DNA of 64,000 nucleotides from Tamarix chinensis (GCA_030549775.1 CM060173.1:30384032-30448031); one strand, 5' to 3'. Shown: positions 32,348 through 43,779, numbered from the stretch's first letter. A program made the numbers and translations. The notes: a model not told the origin generated them from the letters alone.

Positions 32348-33316
32348 TGATACGGACCGCACCTCATCAACTACTCCTCTCCTTTTACTTTTTGATAATC
32401 GAACCCTGTGGTCTCCTAACTCATGTAATTCCACGTTTTCCATCTTCAGGGTATGTTGGGATCCGAAGCCAGATTGAGGAGAGGAGGAAACAAGCGGGGG
32501 CGGAAGCACTTTTGAACTATGTTTTTGTAATTAATTAAGCTTGAATGTGTAACATGTGTAATCATGGTTGAAACATTATTATTTTTGTAGGGTGTGTGTG
32601 TTTAGTGGCCGATGATGATTTTACCCTATTTTTTGGAAATCCCATTGATAGTCTCGGGTTAGGCGGAGTTGGTTATCAATGGCAGCCCTCGAGCCTAAAT
32701 GAGTATGGGTAAACTTAGTCTTGTTTCCTATTTGCATTGGATTCAGGATCGGGATTATCCCGTTATAATCGCCTCTTGAATCTAATGAAAATAGGAGAAT
32801 AGCGTTACCCTTTTTTTTAAACTAAGTTTGGGTTGAACCAAAACTTGAGCCCAAGCCCAAGTTTTGGCCCAACCGGCGGGCGACCGTCGTGCCCTAGTTA
32901 CCCACCTATTTAATCTTCTTCCTCCTTCGGGGAGCGCCGATCGCCTTTCTTTTGCTCCCCTCTTGCTGGCTCGACCCCGTTTCTCTTTTTCCCTGTTGAT
33001 GACCGTTGCAGGTCACCATCGACGCACGTCCACCTTTACCTGCCCTGGATCTTGTCCCCGACACCGAATCTGAGGCCCTAGGTCAACTGTTTTCTCACCT
33101 TGCCCTCTCCCCTCCCTTTTGGTGCTCGATTCCGTCATATATATCGGGCGGGGTTGCTTGTAAAAGTCGAAGGTTTTTGGAATGAAATTTCTCGGGTTTT
33201 CCCGTTAGTTTGCACACAAATCCGTTTGAAGTATCAACGTCTGATTCGGAGATTACTCCGGTTCAGCGGGAAACGAGTACGTTCCCGACCCCCGTTTAAC
33301 GGATCGAGTACGATCC
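32348..33316 (+). mobile_element. CR1 5' LTR, truncated
   Basis: Almost identical to 35372-36355, with a few single-base changes and small indels. The match ends at GAGTACGATCC; the last 250 bases present in the 3' LTR, including its TATA box, are missing. Confidence 0.9.
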
Positions 33317-34090
33317 TCATTTTATAGCAATAACTATCATGAGCATATATCACACTTAGGAGTGTGTTATGTGTGCTCCGGGAAGAGTATCTGTTTGCTA
33401 ATCCTTCCAAGAGCAATTTTTTGCCTTGAGGAGGTTATATTCTTGGGCTTGTGGTTTAGCAAGGATGGTGTTAGGGTAGATGAGGAAAAGATAGTGCCAT
33501 TCAAGGTTGGCCCACACCACAAAATGTGTCGCAAGTCCGGAGCTTTCATGGGTTGTGCGGGTTTTATCGTAGGTTTGTTCCCCCACTTCAGTACCATTGC
33601 TGCCCCTCTCAACGATCTTGTCAAAAAATCCGTAGAATTTAAGTGGGGCATAGCCCAGCAAAAGGCGTTTGATCAATTAAAAGAAAAACTAGTTAAGGCA
33701 CCACTTCTAGCTCTACCTGACTTTGAGAAAGTTTTCGAGGTCGATTGTGACGCTTCGGGAGTAGGCATCGGTGCTGTCCTATCTCAGGAAAAGCGACCCA
33801 TTGCCTACTTTAGTGAAAAATTGAAAGATGCCTGTCTCAACTACTCTACCTATGAGAAGGAGCTGTACCCCTTGTCAGATCTCTAGAGACTTGGCAACAT
33901 TATTTATGGCCAAAGGAGTTTGTTATTCACACTGACCATCAAGCTTTAGGATATCTCAAGACCCAAAACAAGCTGAATCGTCGCCAAGGCCAAATGGAGT
34001 GAGTTTATTGAGTCTTTCCGCTACATTGTCAAATATAAGAAGGGGGGAGATAATAAGGTAGCCGATGCTTTAAGTCGAAGGCACACCCTT
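33317..34090 (+). pseudogene. CR1 reverse transcriptase C-terminus and RNase H
   Basis: The deletion junction leaves RT only from HEHISHLGV onward, so the YxDD motif is absent. Then come [10 protein letters not shown], the RT thumb, and [16 protein letters not shown]. RNase H shows [30 protein letters not shown] and, after a frameshift near 33885, [12 protein letters not shown]. The tail [19 protein letters not shown] region is at 34035-34080. Several frame changes make it non-functional even though the DNA looks recent. Confidence 0.85.
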
Positions 34091-34148
34091 GTGGCCACTG
34101 TGGACGCTAGGCTCTTAGGATTCTCCCATTTAAAACTGCTCTACTCCG

Positions 34149-35260
34149 ATGACGAGGATTTTGGAGATTTATTCTCTAAATGTCAAAATACTAGCCCTTG
34201 ATAAATTTTATGTCCATGATGGCTACCTCTTTCGAGAAAGTCGCCTATGTGTCCCTAGATGTTCCTTCCGAGAACTCCTCGTATCTGAATCTCATGGTGG
34301 CGGCTTAATGGGACATTTTGGGTACGCCAAAACCCTAGACGTCCTAAAGGAACACTTTATTGGCCACACATGAAAAAGAGATGTGCAATGTTTTTGCTCT
34401 AATTGTGTGACATGCAAACGAGCCAAATCAACAACACGTCCATATGGCCTTTATACACCCCTCCCCGTGGCTAGCCAACCTTGGGTAGATGTGTCAATGG
34501 ACTTTGTTCTTGGCCTTCCTCGATCTAACAAAAACAAAGATTCAGTTATGGTAGTTGTCGATAGGTTTTCAAAAATGGCCCACTTCGTTCCATGTAACAA
34601 AACGAACGATGCCACCCTCATTGCTGACTACTTCTTCTCAAATATTGTCAAACTACATGGAGTTCCCAGGACCATTGTTTCAGATCGTGATGTCAAATTT
34701 GTATCCCACTTTTGGCGTGTCCTTTGGGGGAAACTAGGCACCAAACTCCTTTTCTCGACCTCATGCCATCCTCAAACTGATGGGAAAACAGAAGTTGTTA
34801 ACCGCACACTTGGCAATATGCTTCGAGCCTTTCTTAATAATAACTCATGACAGTGGGAGTCAGCGTTGCCACATATTGAATTTGCTTATAACCGGACTTC
34901 TCACTCCACCACTGGTAAATCTCCTTTTGAAGTTGTTTACGGAATCAACCCTTTAACTCCCCTCGACCTCTCTCCCGTTCCCCCATCTCAATATGTGTCC
35001 TTGGGCGCTGACAAACGAGCCAAGATGATTAAAGAACTACATGAATCCATGGCTAAACAGATTAGCATACGAAATGAGGCCGCGGCGTCCCGAGTTAACC
35101 ACCATAGAAAAAGGGTTGTCTTCCAGCCATGGGGATTTAGTTTTGGATACACTTACGAAAGGATCGTTTCCCCACCCATCGCAAGAGTAAGCTGGATGCA
35201 AGGGGGGATGGCCCGTTTACTGTCTTGGAAAAGATCAATGATAATGCCTATAAAATAGAC
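34149..35260 (+). pseudogene. CR1 integrase
   Basis: Zinc-binding region: SHGGGLMGHFGYAKTLDVL..., then [12 protein letters not shown] with both Cys pairs. A one-base loss near 34365 shifts the frame between these halves. Catalytic core: Asp in [11 protein letters not shown], Asp in [14 protein letters not shown], Glu in [16 protein letters not shown], all present. A TGA follows NNNS at 34848-34850. C-terminal part: HIEFAYNRTSHSTTGKSPFE and VVYGINPLTPLDL, then frameshifts before the GPFTVLEKINDNAYKIDLP block. Close to intact compared with the other elements here. Confidence 0.87.
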
Positions 35261-35356
35261 CTTCCTGATAAGTATGGCGCTATTAGCCCAACTTTTAATT
35301 TCTCTGACCTCTCTCCTTTTGAATCACTTAGCGCAGAGTTTACAGAGAAACCCTCT

Positions 35357-35371
35357 AAAAGAAGGGGGGGA
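35357..35371 (+). promoter_or_regulatory. CR1 polypurine tract
   Basis: AAAAGAAGGGGGGGA lies directly before the 3' LTR. Confidence 0.88.
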
Positions 35372-36351
35372 TGATACGGACCGCACCTCATCAACTACTC
35401 CTCTCCTTTTACTTTTTGATAATCGAACCCTGTGGTCTCCTAACTCATGTAATTCCACGTTTTCCATCTTCAGGGTATGTTGGGATCCGAAGCCAGATTG
35501 AGGAGAGGAGGCAAACAAGCGGGGGGCGGAAGCACTTTTGAACTATGTTTTTGTAATTAATTAAGCTTGAATGTGTAACATGTGTAATCATGGTTGAAAC
35601 ATTATTATTTTTGTAGGTGTGTGTGTTTAGTGACCGATGATGATTTTACCCTATTTTTTGGAAATCCCATTGATAGTCTCGGGTTAGGCGGAGTTGGTTA
35701 TCAATGGCCGCCCTCGAGCCTAAATGAGTATGGGTAAACTTAGTCTTGTTTCCCTATTTGCATTGGATTCAGGATCGGGATTATCCCGTTATAATCGCCT
35801 CTTGAATCTAATGAAAATAGGAGAATAGCGTTAACCCTTTTTTTAAACTAAGTTTGGGTTGAACCAAAACTTGAGCCCAAGCCCAAGTTTTGGCCCAACC
35901 GGCGGGCGACCCGTCGTGCCCTAGTTACCCACCTATTTAATCTTCTTCCTTTTCGGGGAGCGCCGATCGCCTTTCTTTTGCTCCCCTCTTGCTGGCTCGA
36001 CCCCGTTTCTCTTTTTCCCTGTTGATGACCGTTGCAGGTCACCATCGACGCACGTCCACCTTTACCTGCCCTGGATCTTGTCCCCGAAACCGAATCTGAG
36101 GCCCTAGGTCAACTGTTTTCTCACCTTGCCCTCTCCCCCTCCCTTTTGGTGCTCGATTCTCGTCATATATATCGGGCGGGGTTGCTTGTAAAAGTCGAAG
36201 GTTTTTGGAATGAAATTTCTCGGGTTTTCCCGTTAGTTTGCACACAAATCCGTTGAAGTATCAACGTCTGATTCGGAGATTACTCCGGTTCAGCGGGAAA
36301 CGAGTACGTTCTCGACCCCCGTTTAACGGATCGAGTACGATCCGGCTAGTC

Positions 36352-36604
36352 GGGTTTGTATTATCCCATCTGGTATCAGAGCTATACTCAGTCAAACCTC
36401 CCTGCAGTCTTGCGTGCCGATCGCCGACAGAGGCAGCACGAGGACGTGCAGTCTAAAGGGGGTGGGTGATGTGGGATTCCCACATCGGTTACTGAGGGGA
36501 TCTTTGGACAGTTTATATAGGGGAGTCAGTCCTCACCTCTTGAGCTAGCTTTTGAGTGGAGTTAGGGCTCTTCCCGGGGGAGTACCCCCTTTGGGTCCGT
36601 ATCA
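36352..36604 (+). mobile_element. TRIM-like module inside the CR1 LTR
   Basis: In order: GGGTTTGTATTA (like an LTR end), a perfect primer-binding sequence TGGTATCAGAGC at 36371-36382, about 70 bases, a polypurine-like AAAGGGGGTGGGTGA at 36455-36469, then a 135 bp unit starting TGTGGGATTCCCACATCGG and ending GTATCA. This is the layout PBS, short interior, PPT, LTR of a terminal-repeat retrotransposon in miniature. It may be a captured TRIM or part of the normal LTR; I cannot decide from one copy. Confidence 0.5.
36470..36520 (+). promoter_or_regulatory. CR1 LTR promoter: palindrome and TATA box
   Basis: TGTGGGATTCCCACA (36470-36484) is a perfect inverted repeat with 7-base arms around one T. 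A TATA box TTTATATAG follows at 36512-36520. A transcription start near 36545 would leave a short R-U5 before the LTR end. Confidence 0.6.
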
Positions 36605-37140
36605 CCTTTGAATTTGCTCAAGGAAAAATTAAAACTAGATAAATGATCAAAAAGGTTAAGGATTACTCACGAACAACACAGAGTTGGATTATCAATGTTT
36701 TATTTTGAGGCAAGATATTTTTTTTAGAAAAAAATAAACTCTAAAAAGCACTCAGTCCAACAAACTAGTCCATCAGTTTGGTCGGACTTAATGACTATTC
36801 TACTGACCAATTGATAGATAGATGACACTATTCGAGGTGGAGTTGTTATCTTAGGAAACGGTGCTTTGTGAAGAGTTATTAGGATTGGGACTGTGATGGT
36901 GATGATGCATGATAGGTTTCTCAACCACTTGATCAATTATGTTAAACCAAATTTCTAGTTAAAATGAAAGACTAGTCAATCAGTTCATATAACCAGTCGG
37001 TTAAATTAGCAAGAAAATTCATTTCATTTCCTTATTAAATCAACCCCAAACTATAGTTTAAAATTAAGGTAAAAATCATCTAAATTTAAATAAATAGAAA
37101 TTTTCCCATCTTGTAAATCTTAATAATATGTGGTATTACA
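36605..37140 (-). mobile_element. TK2 5' LTR, second segment
   Basis: Continues the LTR after CR1 (GAATTTGCTCAAGG matches the left LTR near 12728) and ends GGTATTACA. It is followed by the GTCAT duplication. The first five bases are the second CCTTT copy. Confidence 0.85.
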
Positions 37141-37145
37141 GTCAT
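37141..37145 (+). repeat. TK2 target-site duplication, right copy (GTCAT)
   Basis: Exact repeat of 9888-9892. The LINE sequence resumes here. Confidence 0.85.
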
Positions 37146-38437
37146 GATATAAGTCATTGGTCTCATTGCAATAGGTGATTTGTAAGATAGCTTAGTGTGA
37201 TGAAAGAAGACTCTATAGTATTGCATAGTCTTATTTAGTTGTTATGTGAAAAAATGTTCAACAATTATAATATTAGACAAATGAGTTATATTAATATCCT
37301 ACGTCCTTCTATCCTTCACCACCTGCCAATCAATTTGTGCATTAAGTTTATCCAAGGATATTTATCTAGTGCAATGGTTAACAATATATCTAAACCTATT
37401 GCATTGTATGCAAAACTAGGGTTTTAATTCATAATCTATAGGTTGAGTGTATAATTTTCCATAATTGTGAGGATTGGAATAGATAAAGGTACATCTTTGT
37501 GTGCATACACTTTGACCATAATTCTTGGGAAATATACCCTAGACTTTGTGGCAGTAATAACATTTGTGCAAAAAGGGGTTCCCACAAATCTAGCTACCAT
37601 ACTTAATGAATTCTTAGACCATATAGGAAGAGGTAAGCCTAGGATTTTGATCCATGTTCTTAGAAATTAGTATATTTTAATCTTAAATTCAAAATCCTCT
37701 ATCTAGTAGTCTTGAATAGTGGGAAATTCATGAAACAACAATATGGGAAGCTCAAGATTAAGTCACGTTCACATTTATATAGAAATATAAACAAGAAGAA
37801 CCCATCATCATGAAGGTGAATACATGACAAGGAAACATTATTATGATTATTTTTAACATAGTTTGCCATTTGCGTAAAAGAGGGTTTGGTGCTAAATACT
37901 ACCCCAACCAGTGAGGAACACCAGGCCTGGGATTCTACCTTCTAGTCATCCATATCTAAATATATGACAATATCATCATAGATCAATGGCACTAAATAAG
38001 AGAGGGGAAAGAATTTTTCTAGTTTTTTTATTATTGATTGGTGTATCATTCTAGTATATAGGATTTGAATGAGGGATAGGTTGTAGAGAAAGGGGTAATG
38101 AATGTGATGTTCTAAATTTACCTTCTCCAACTAACTAGACTTGGTCAGTTTTGGTGAAGAGACAATCTCCCTGGCCATCAAACCAATTAGAGTGGATGGA
38201 GGAGAAGTATGTATCTTAGATTTTGACTTTGGTGTTTGCAAATGTGAAGCTTCACCACAATGTGCAACATAGCCTTCAAATTAGATTTCAACTTGATATT
38301 CTGGTGCATCCTATGGGGAATCCAATGGATCTATTACTTTCTTAGTTGTAGATTCCCCACTAATGATCTTCCTACTATAGATAAGTATGGTGAGGCTCCA
38401 TCATTTCTTCACCATAAAAGGAGAATAAGGGGAGTGT
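37146..38437 (-). pseudogene. LN1 5' end and ORF1 (DUF4283-type RNA-binding protein)
   Basis: Minus-strand translation gives WIKILGLPLPIWSKNSLSMV, then RFVGTPFCTNVITATKSRVY and PRIMVKV, the second half of the DUF4283 domain of plant L1 ORF1. An earlier block (ESQAWCSSLVGVVFSTKPSF at about 37870-37935) is its first half. A CCHC knuckle follows as C-I-Q-C-N-R-F-R-Y, with the histidine replaced by Tyr. The 5' terminus lies at 38437 next to the right target duplication. Stops and frame changes are frequent. ORF1 would coat the LINE RNA. Confidence 0.82.
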
Positions 38438-38452
38438 GTTGTGTATTACCAT
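38438..38452 (+). repeat. LN1 target-site duplication, right copy
   Basis: GTTGTGTATTACCAT, partner of 6288-6302. Confidence 0.7.
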
Positions 38453-39706
38453 GTTATTATGATTATGTTTTTAATGTCATGTTCTTAATTTTATGATGTG
38501 ATAATATGATATCATGTGATGGAAAATGAGTAAGATGAGGAAGAATGTGCTTCTACGATATTGTTGTGATAATTCGTATGCCATAAAACATAATTGATTT
38601 AATATAATATATAGTATTGCATGTAGTTTTAAAAAAATTAAATTAATTGAGAAATGAGAGTGAATAATACGTATGATGATGTAATAAATTGAGGGTCCAA
38701 AAATAATGATATCAAGCTTATAAGATTTTTTTGGAAAATAAGGGTGTTTTATCATCCTTAAGGGTATTTTGATCAATATGGGATTAATAGGAAATTTTTA
38801 GTGTCTTGATGTTTTAAATGTATTAAAATATTCTAATAATATTATGTGAAAATTTTGGAGTAATTATGAATGACCTACATTTATAAAATGATAAAATGAC
38901 TTAAATTAGGAATAGTAATCCTAGAGGTGACATTATTATCATATGTATGAGAAGTTAGAATTAGACCCTGATTTTTAGATATGTTTCTAATATTGAAATT
39001 TTAGTAACATATGCTCAATTTTTTTTATTATATGAGTCTTATGGAAAAAGTTATACCTAACTTGTGAAATGAAGCCTTTGTAAGTGTTGTTAATAGTAAC
39101 TCCAAAGACAAGGTTGTTATTGCATGTGTAAGTCGTTAGAGTTAAACCTTAATTTTTTGATATGTTGATAATAATAATAATACTATTTGAAGAATTTATG
39201 CTAAAATTTGTGGATATAGTTGTGCCTTACATGTTTTTAATTATATAGTATACAAATCGACATGAATCCTGCATGCTGAGATTGATATAATTAACTAAAG
39301 AATAAGACATTGATCAATTAAAGTGAAAGTTCACATGACTCAGGCCAAGATATTGTGAGTTCGTTCCACCAAATGATAATAGTGGCTCAAAAGCATTCTT
39401 CCTTGAGAGATACATCAGCCCATTCTACTGGATTAAAAATAATGGAGCCCTAAACTCAATGTGAATAAGAATATGATTTTGAGATAAGTAACTAATGAAT
39501 AATATATTGATCACTTAAGGTGAAAGATTACGTGAGTCAGGATAGAGGTATTATGTCTATTCTACTAGATGATAATAGTGGTTCAAGTGTATTTTGTGAT
39601 GAGAGGTTCTTCAAACCATTAACTTGTTTAAGAATAGTATTAGGAAGCATGTTGCCTTGGCATATGTTGGGTATGATACACTAGATAATAATAATAATAA
39701 TAATAA

Positions 39707-39740
<34 letters not shown>

Positions 39741-40401
39741 GTGGCTCAGTTGTATTTTTTCCTGAGAGTTACTTCAGTCCATTCCACTAGATTAAAAATA
39801 ATGGGGTCCCTTAACTCGATGTAAATAAAAGAATGGTTTATGTTTATATCTAATAATGATCTATGGATATAGTATGTACCTTGAATTGATTTATTTTAAC
39901 ACACATGTATGCTTTAACTCTAATGTGAACTTATTTAATTCTATGTAACCTTACTTGGAATGTATGGTTACCTTAATCGGTACATAGCATACTGATCATC
40001 CTTTTCATGGGTGTTATTCATTCCCATAAGTAGAGGGCTTATATATTTTTGCACAAGTTGATAAGGATCTATTGGATGATTTTGTTACTTATGATGCTTT
40101 ATGCGTGGTGGAGTAACTCTTTTATATTAAGGTTTGGTGTAGGGACATATTATCCTATTACTCACTTTTGGTCCAGATACCTTTTGGGATTCTTAGTTTT
40201 CAATTTATCCTTTTTTTTATCTATTTAGATATTGTACTTATAGTTCATCTCTAAAATCATATTTGAGATTTTGAGTATTCTCTCATCTTCTATTTATAAT
40301 TTTTTATGTTCTAATATTTTACCTTGTAATTGACATAAGGATGGTATGGTAAGTTATATGTCAATTATGATGGTATCACAAAAATATTTTAATGTTACGC
40401 T
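38453..40401 (+). mobile_element. TK1 5' LTR, second segment
   Basis: Continues TK1 after the LINE. Similar to TK3 in order: TTTAATATAATATATAG near 38598 (TK3 near 16118), AAGGGTATTTTGATCAATATG near 38759, hairpin-like repeats around 39370-39600 and 39740-39800, and CATGGGTGTTATTCATTCCC near 40010, the inverse of a TK4 block near 18815. It is cut at 40401 by AT1. Pre-insertion reading ACGCT-TCCGCTAAAAC agrees with the TK4 LTR terminus. Confidence 0.72.
39689..39739. repeat. (AAT)n microsatellite
   Basis: About 17 AAT units with one interruption, inside the TK1 LTR. Confidence 0.9.
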
Positions 40402-41935
40402 TGATGCATGAGATTTATATGTTACTATTCTATGTAAAAAAATTATTTCTTCCCTTATTTTATAAGATTTGATCTTTTCTCAATTTTTTCTCTTTTAGAT
40501 AAGTTTGGCAATAAAAGATAAAAATGAAGAAATTCAAAGGAAAAATCAAAGGAAAGAGTAAAAGAAGTAAGGAACACATCAAGAGAACATGGAATCATTA
40601 GAAGAAAAGACCAAAAATGGAGAACAAACATCAAAGGTGATCTTATGTTGAAGTTTCAAGAAGAGGAAGAAACACAATACCCCCGTGTTTATTTACATAG
40701 GGGGCGTGTTTTCCAATCAAAGGCAGAAATATAAGTTTTTAAATTTTAATGAATTTAGGAAAAAGAACACGGTACCCCCTATGCTTTACAAACACAAACC
40801 ATGTTTCTCTAATATTATGAAACCGCTCGTGCAGGCTTCTCCCTATTATAGTTTTATTGTTTCCATGTATTACAAGTCAAATTTTGGTTTTTCCAAAAAT
40901 TGTACACTTTTTTTCTCTATATATTAGACATATTTCACCATGTTAATTTCATTATTGTTATCTGTTGAAATTGATTATACTATTGGTATTCTGTAATTCA
41001 AGTCAATAAGTTCTTCTCCATTCATCTCTCAATTACAAAAGGCTCATCTGTTTGAATGCAAGTGTATTCTTTTTATTCCATCATTATTTCATTGACATTT
41101 ATAAAATCTTTATTGTTATTAATTATAAAGTATTGAATTAGATTTTGCATTGTTATGATTATTAAGATGGTAGCGTACATTAGTAGAGGATAGGAGGAAT
41201 CAATTATGGGATAAGGGTTTCGGATATGAAACACAACTTTAAATTATAATTCAAAATGTAATTAAACTGAATTAATGGACTAAATTGAATGATTTCTTTT
41301 CGTATATTACAAGTTTGAACTAATTAGATTGATCACCACATTATTCTAAATTCTAATCAAAGCTAGCATGATGGAATTAATATGTGTTTGTTAATTATCA
41401 TCACTGGAGTAGAAAAAGGTTGATCATTAATCTTATCAGTTAATTCATACAATTTCATGATCTGAGCTTATGCGGTTATTGTTGTAGTTGATCACTTTCT
41501 ATTCATAATGGTACCATTAATTAAATCTAGATTTTTTAACCTATATTATTAATTGGTTAGATGTTAAATTGAGTGCTTATTCAATTTAGTAGAATTGAAG
41601 GAAAGCAAGGAAAGAAATTATCATGAGTTTTCATAGGTCAACATTAGAACAATTAGAATTAATCTTTTTTAGATAATTATTCAATACCCTAAATCTATAA
41701 TTCATGATCTCCTGTCCTTATTTTTTCATTAGTGAGTAAAGCATTTTATTACTTATCAATAGTATAAAATTTAGTGATAGAAATTAATGCTAATAGATAA
41801 CTGGGGTTTTGACAATAATTACAGAGTTATTGACTATAAACTATTCATAATGGGTTCGACTCCTACTTGCCATTTCCAACGTATTTGGAATTAGGATTTA
41901 ATTATTAAATTTGTTATACATACGACATTACATCA
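40402..41935 (+). mobile_element. AT1 5' LTR
   Basis: TGATGCATGAGATT ... ACATCA, about 1.5 kb; matches 59341-60853 and, inverted, the AT2 LTRs. Confidence 0.88.
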
Positions 41936-41940
41936 AATTT

Positions 41941-41958
41941 TAGCATTGTTGCTAGGGA
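41941..41958 (+). promoter_or_regulatory. AT1 primer-binding site (Asp tRNA type)
   Basis: TAGCATTGTTGCTAGGGA aligns with the Athila site TGGCGCCGTTGCCGGGGA; all differences are transitions. Confidence 0.7.
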
Positions 41959-42107
41959 GTGGCAATTATAATCTTTATTTCTATTTTTAATGTTGTTTTT
42001 TTTTTCGTTTTAATAATCCCTTCAAGTGTACTTATATTTTTAATTGTTTGATCATCAGGCACTCACATTTGAGGTTGTTTGTAGTTGAGCATAGAGAACA
42101 AATCATC

Positions 42108-43600
42108 ATGCTAATAGAGCCAAAATTTTCTTCTCATATTGCAAACCGAATAAGAAGAAGGTTGGAATATGCTATTCATATTCCATTACCTTCTAAAGAA
42201 AGATCCACCAATTCTGAAGAAGATCATATGGAGGATCTGTGTAATTTACCTTGTCATATAGATCCACATATAGCAGATCATTGAACTCTTAAGAAGCTAG
42301 TTGCTCCAATTTTCAACCCTAAGCTTTTATGTATTAATTATTCTAGAGAACATGATACTTGTGAGATCAAACTTGGTTTAATATGTGCTTTTCCCATTTT
42401 TATAAGATTTAGGGGCAATAAGTAAATTAGTTCAGGAATCTTCATTGATCCCAAAAATCTTTTTAAGGAATTCCATATCGCATGTTCCAGTATGAAACTG
42501 CCTAGAGTAAGCATAGAAAAACTTGAGCTAAAAGCTTTTCCATTTGCTTTGGATGAAGTAGCCAAAGAAAAGTTTTATGACTTACCAGTAGGCTCTGTGG
42601 ACACTTGGGCTGATATGCAAAAGGTGTTTCTTGAAAAATACTTTCCCTCATTTAGAGCAACTAGTAAAAGAAAAGAAATTTTTGGTATTAAGCAAGATGG
42701 AAGCGAGTCATTGTATGAGTATTGGGAATTTTTTAAGAAGTTATGTGGTAGTTACCACAATCACCAAATTAATGAGAAATTGTTGATACAATAATTTTAT
42801 GAAGGATTATCTCTTATGGATTGAAACATGATAGATGCTACTAATAGGGGTGCAATGGTTGAAAAAACTCTCGCTAAAGCTAAAACATTGATTTCTAACA
42901 TGGAATTTAACTCTCAATATAGTAGGAGGGGAAGTACTTCTATGTCTCAATAGGTGAAAGAGGCTAGTATCACTAAACTGAAAGTACAAGTATCAAACCT
43001 GACATCTCTAGTAGAAAAAGTAGTTGGTGATAAATTTCTTACAAACGTATGTGGAATTTGTTCTTTTATCAGACATATTACTAATATATGTCCTACCTTG
43101 TAGGAAGAACAACAAGTGAATTCCATTGGAGGAAAAAAAAAAGGAGGAATGATCCTTATGCTCCAACATGCAATCCAAGTTGGAAGGATCACCCTAACCT
43201 AAGGTACGGAAGCAATCAACAAGGTGGTTGTTCACAATTTAGGCCACCATCTTATCAAAATCAATAAGGTCCAAATACACCCCCTAGATTCTTTCAAGTT
43301 CCACCAAATAAACTAAGACCGCCATTTCAATCATTACCTCCACCATAAGTTCAACATCCATTAGGAGAAATACCTTTAGAAGGTCTGGTGAAATATTTGT
43401 CTACTGATCCATTATAATTTCAACAAGAAACTCAAAATGATATCAAGAACTTGGATAATCAAGTGATTCAAATGAAAGTATTTAGGGAAATTACATGCAC
43501 AAGGTTCCTCAAACTCCCAGGTCAAATGAAAAGACATCCTAGAGAAAATGCTAGTGATATCATGAATTGGAGTGGTAAACAGTTGTTGGGCCCAAGATAA
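42108..43600 (+). pseudogene. AT1 gag
   Basis: The open block 42492-42794 holds the retrotransposon gag signature: LPVGSVDTWADMQKVFLEKY, SKRKEIFGIKQ and LYEYWEFFKKLC. A zinc knuckle CGICSFIRHITNIC keeps all C-x2-C-x4-H-x4-C ligands (about 43055-43096). A Pro/Gln-rich tail follows. In-frame stops occur after each block, for example at 42282, 42792 and 42952. Gag would build the virus-like particle. Confidence 0.83.
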
Positions 43601-43779
43601 GTGAGTGAAGAGTAATAAACAAGAAAAGAAGAGCATGAGACATTTGTTGAGATGTTTGAAATGTTTATAAACATGGAGGTGAACATCCCTTTAATTGATG
43701 TAATTAAACAAGTGCCAAGGTATACAAAGTTTCTTAAGGATTTGTGTACTAACAAAAGGAAGTTGAAGGGCGATGAGAA

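Larger units (their letters stand above)
32348..36604 (+). mobile_element. CR1, CRM-like chromovirus with large 5' deletion
   Basis: Plus-strand Ty3/gypsy element with CCTTT duplications and 11 bp inverted ends (TGATACGGACC ... GGTCCGTATCA). Order: 5' LTR part 32348-33316, RT C-terminus and RNase H, integrase, polypurine tract, complete 3' LTR. The PBS, gag, protease and the first half of RT are gone. Integrase sequence and its C-terminus (DLSPFESL..., ending near EGGDD, no classical chromodomain seen) resemble the CRM clade, whose members often sit in centromeres; clade choice is moderately sure. Confidence 0.85.
35372..36604 (+). mobile_element. CR1 3' LTR, complete (1,233 bp)
   Basis: Starts TGATACGGACC and ends GGTCCGTATCA, followed by the CCTTT duplication. 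Its first 984 bases match the 5' LTR. The last 250 are known only from this copy and contain an unusual module (36352-36604, listed separately). Confidence 0.88.
9893..37140 (-). mobile_element. TK2, Tekay-like Ty3/gypsy element, decayed and nested
   Basis: Minus-strand LTR retrotransposon bounded by GTCAT duplications. Order on the plus strand: 3' LTR 9893-13037, polypurine tract, integrase remnant to 14208, insertions TK3/TK4 (14209-28620), protease and gag remnants 28621-30412, primer-binding site, then 5' LTR 30428-32347 continuing at 36605-37140 after the CR1 insertion. About 1.9 kb of the middle (rest of integrase, RNase H, RT) is missing compared with TK4. It lies in LN1 between ORF1 and ORF2. 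Confidence 0.88.
6303..38437 (-). mobile_element. LN1, L1-type LINE split by TK2
   Basis: Minus-strand non-LTR retrotransposon. Its own sequence is in two blocks, 6303-9892 (ORF2 and tail) and 37146-38437 (5' end and ORF1), separated by the 27 kb TK2 insertion. The 3' end carries a short poly(A) run (T10 on the plus strand at 6304-6313). A 15 bp imperfect target duplication flanks the whole unit. The insertion target was the 5' LTR of TK1. Both ORFs are decayed. Confidence 0.85.

Noticed and set aside
33362..35258. Endogenous pararetrovirus instead of a retrotransposon
   Set aside because: CR1 has integrase, LTRs, a polypurine tract beside the LTR and a 5 bp target duplication, all of which pararetroviruses lack; no movement-protein or coat-protein motif was seen anywhere in the window.
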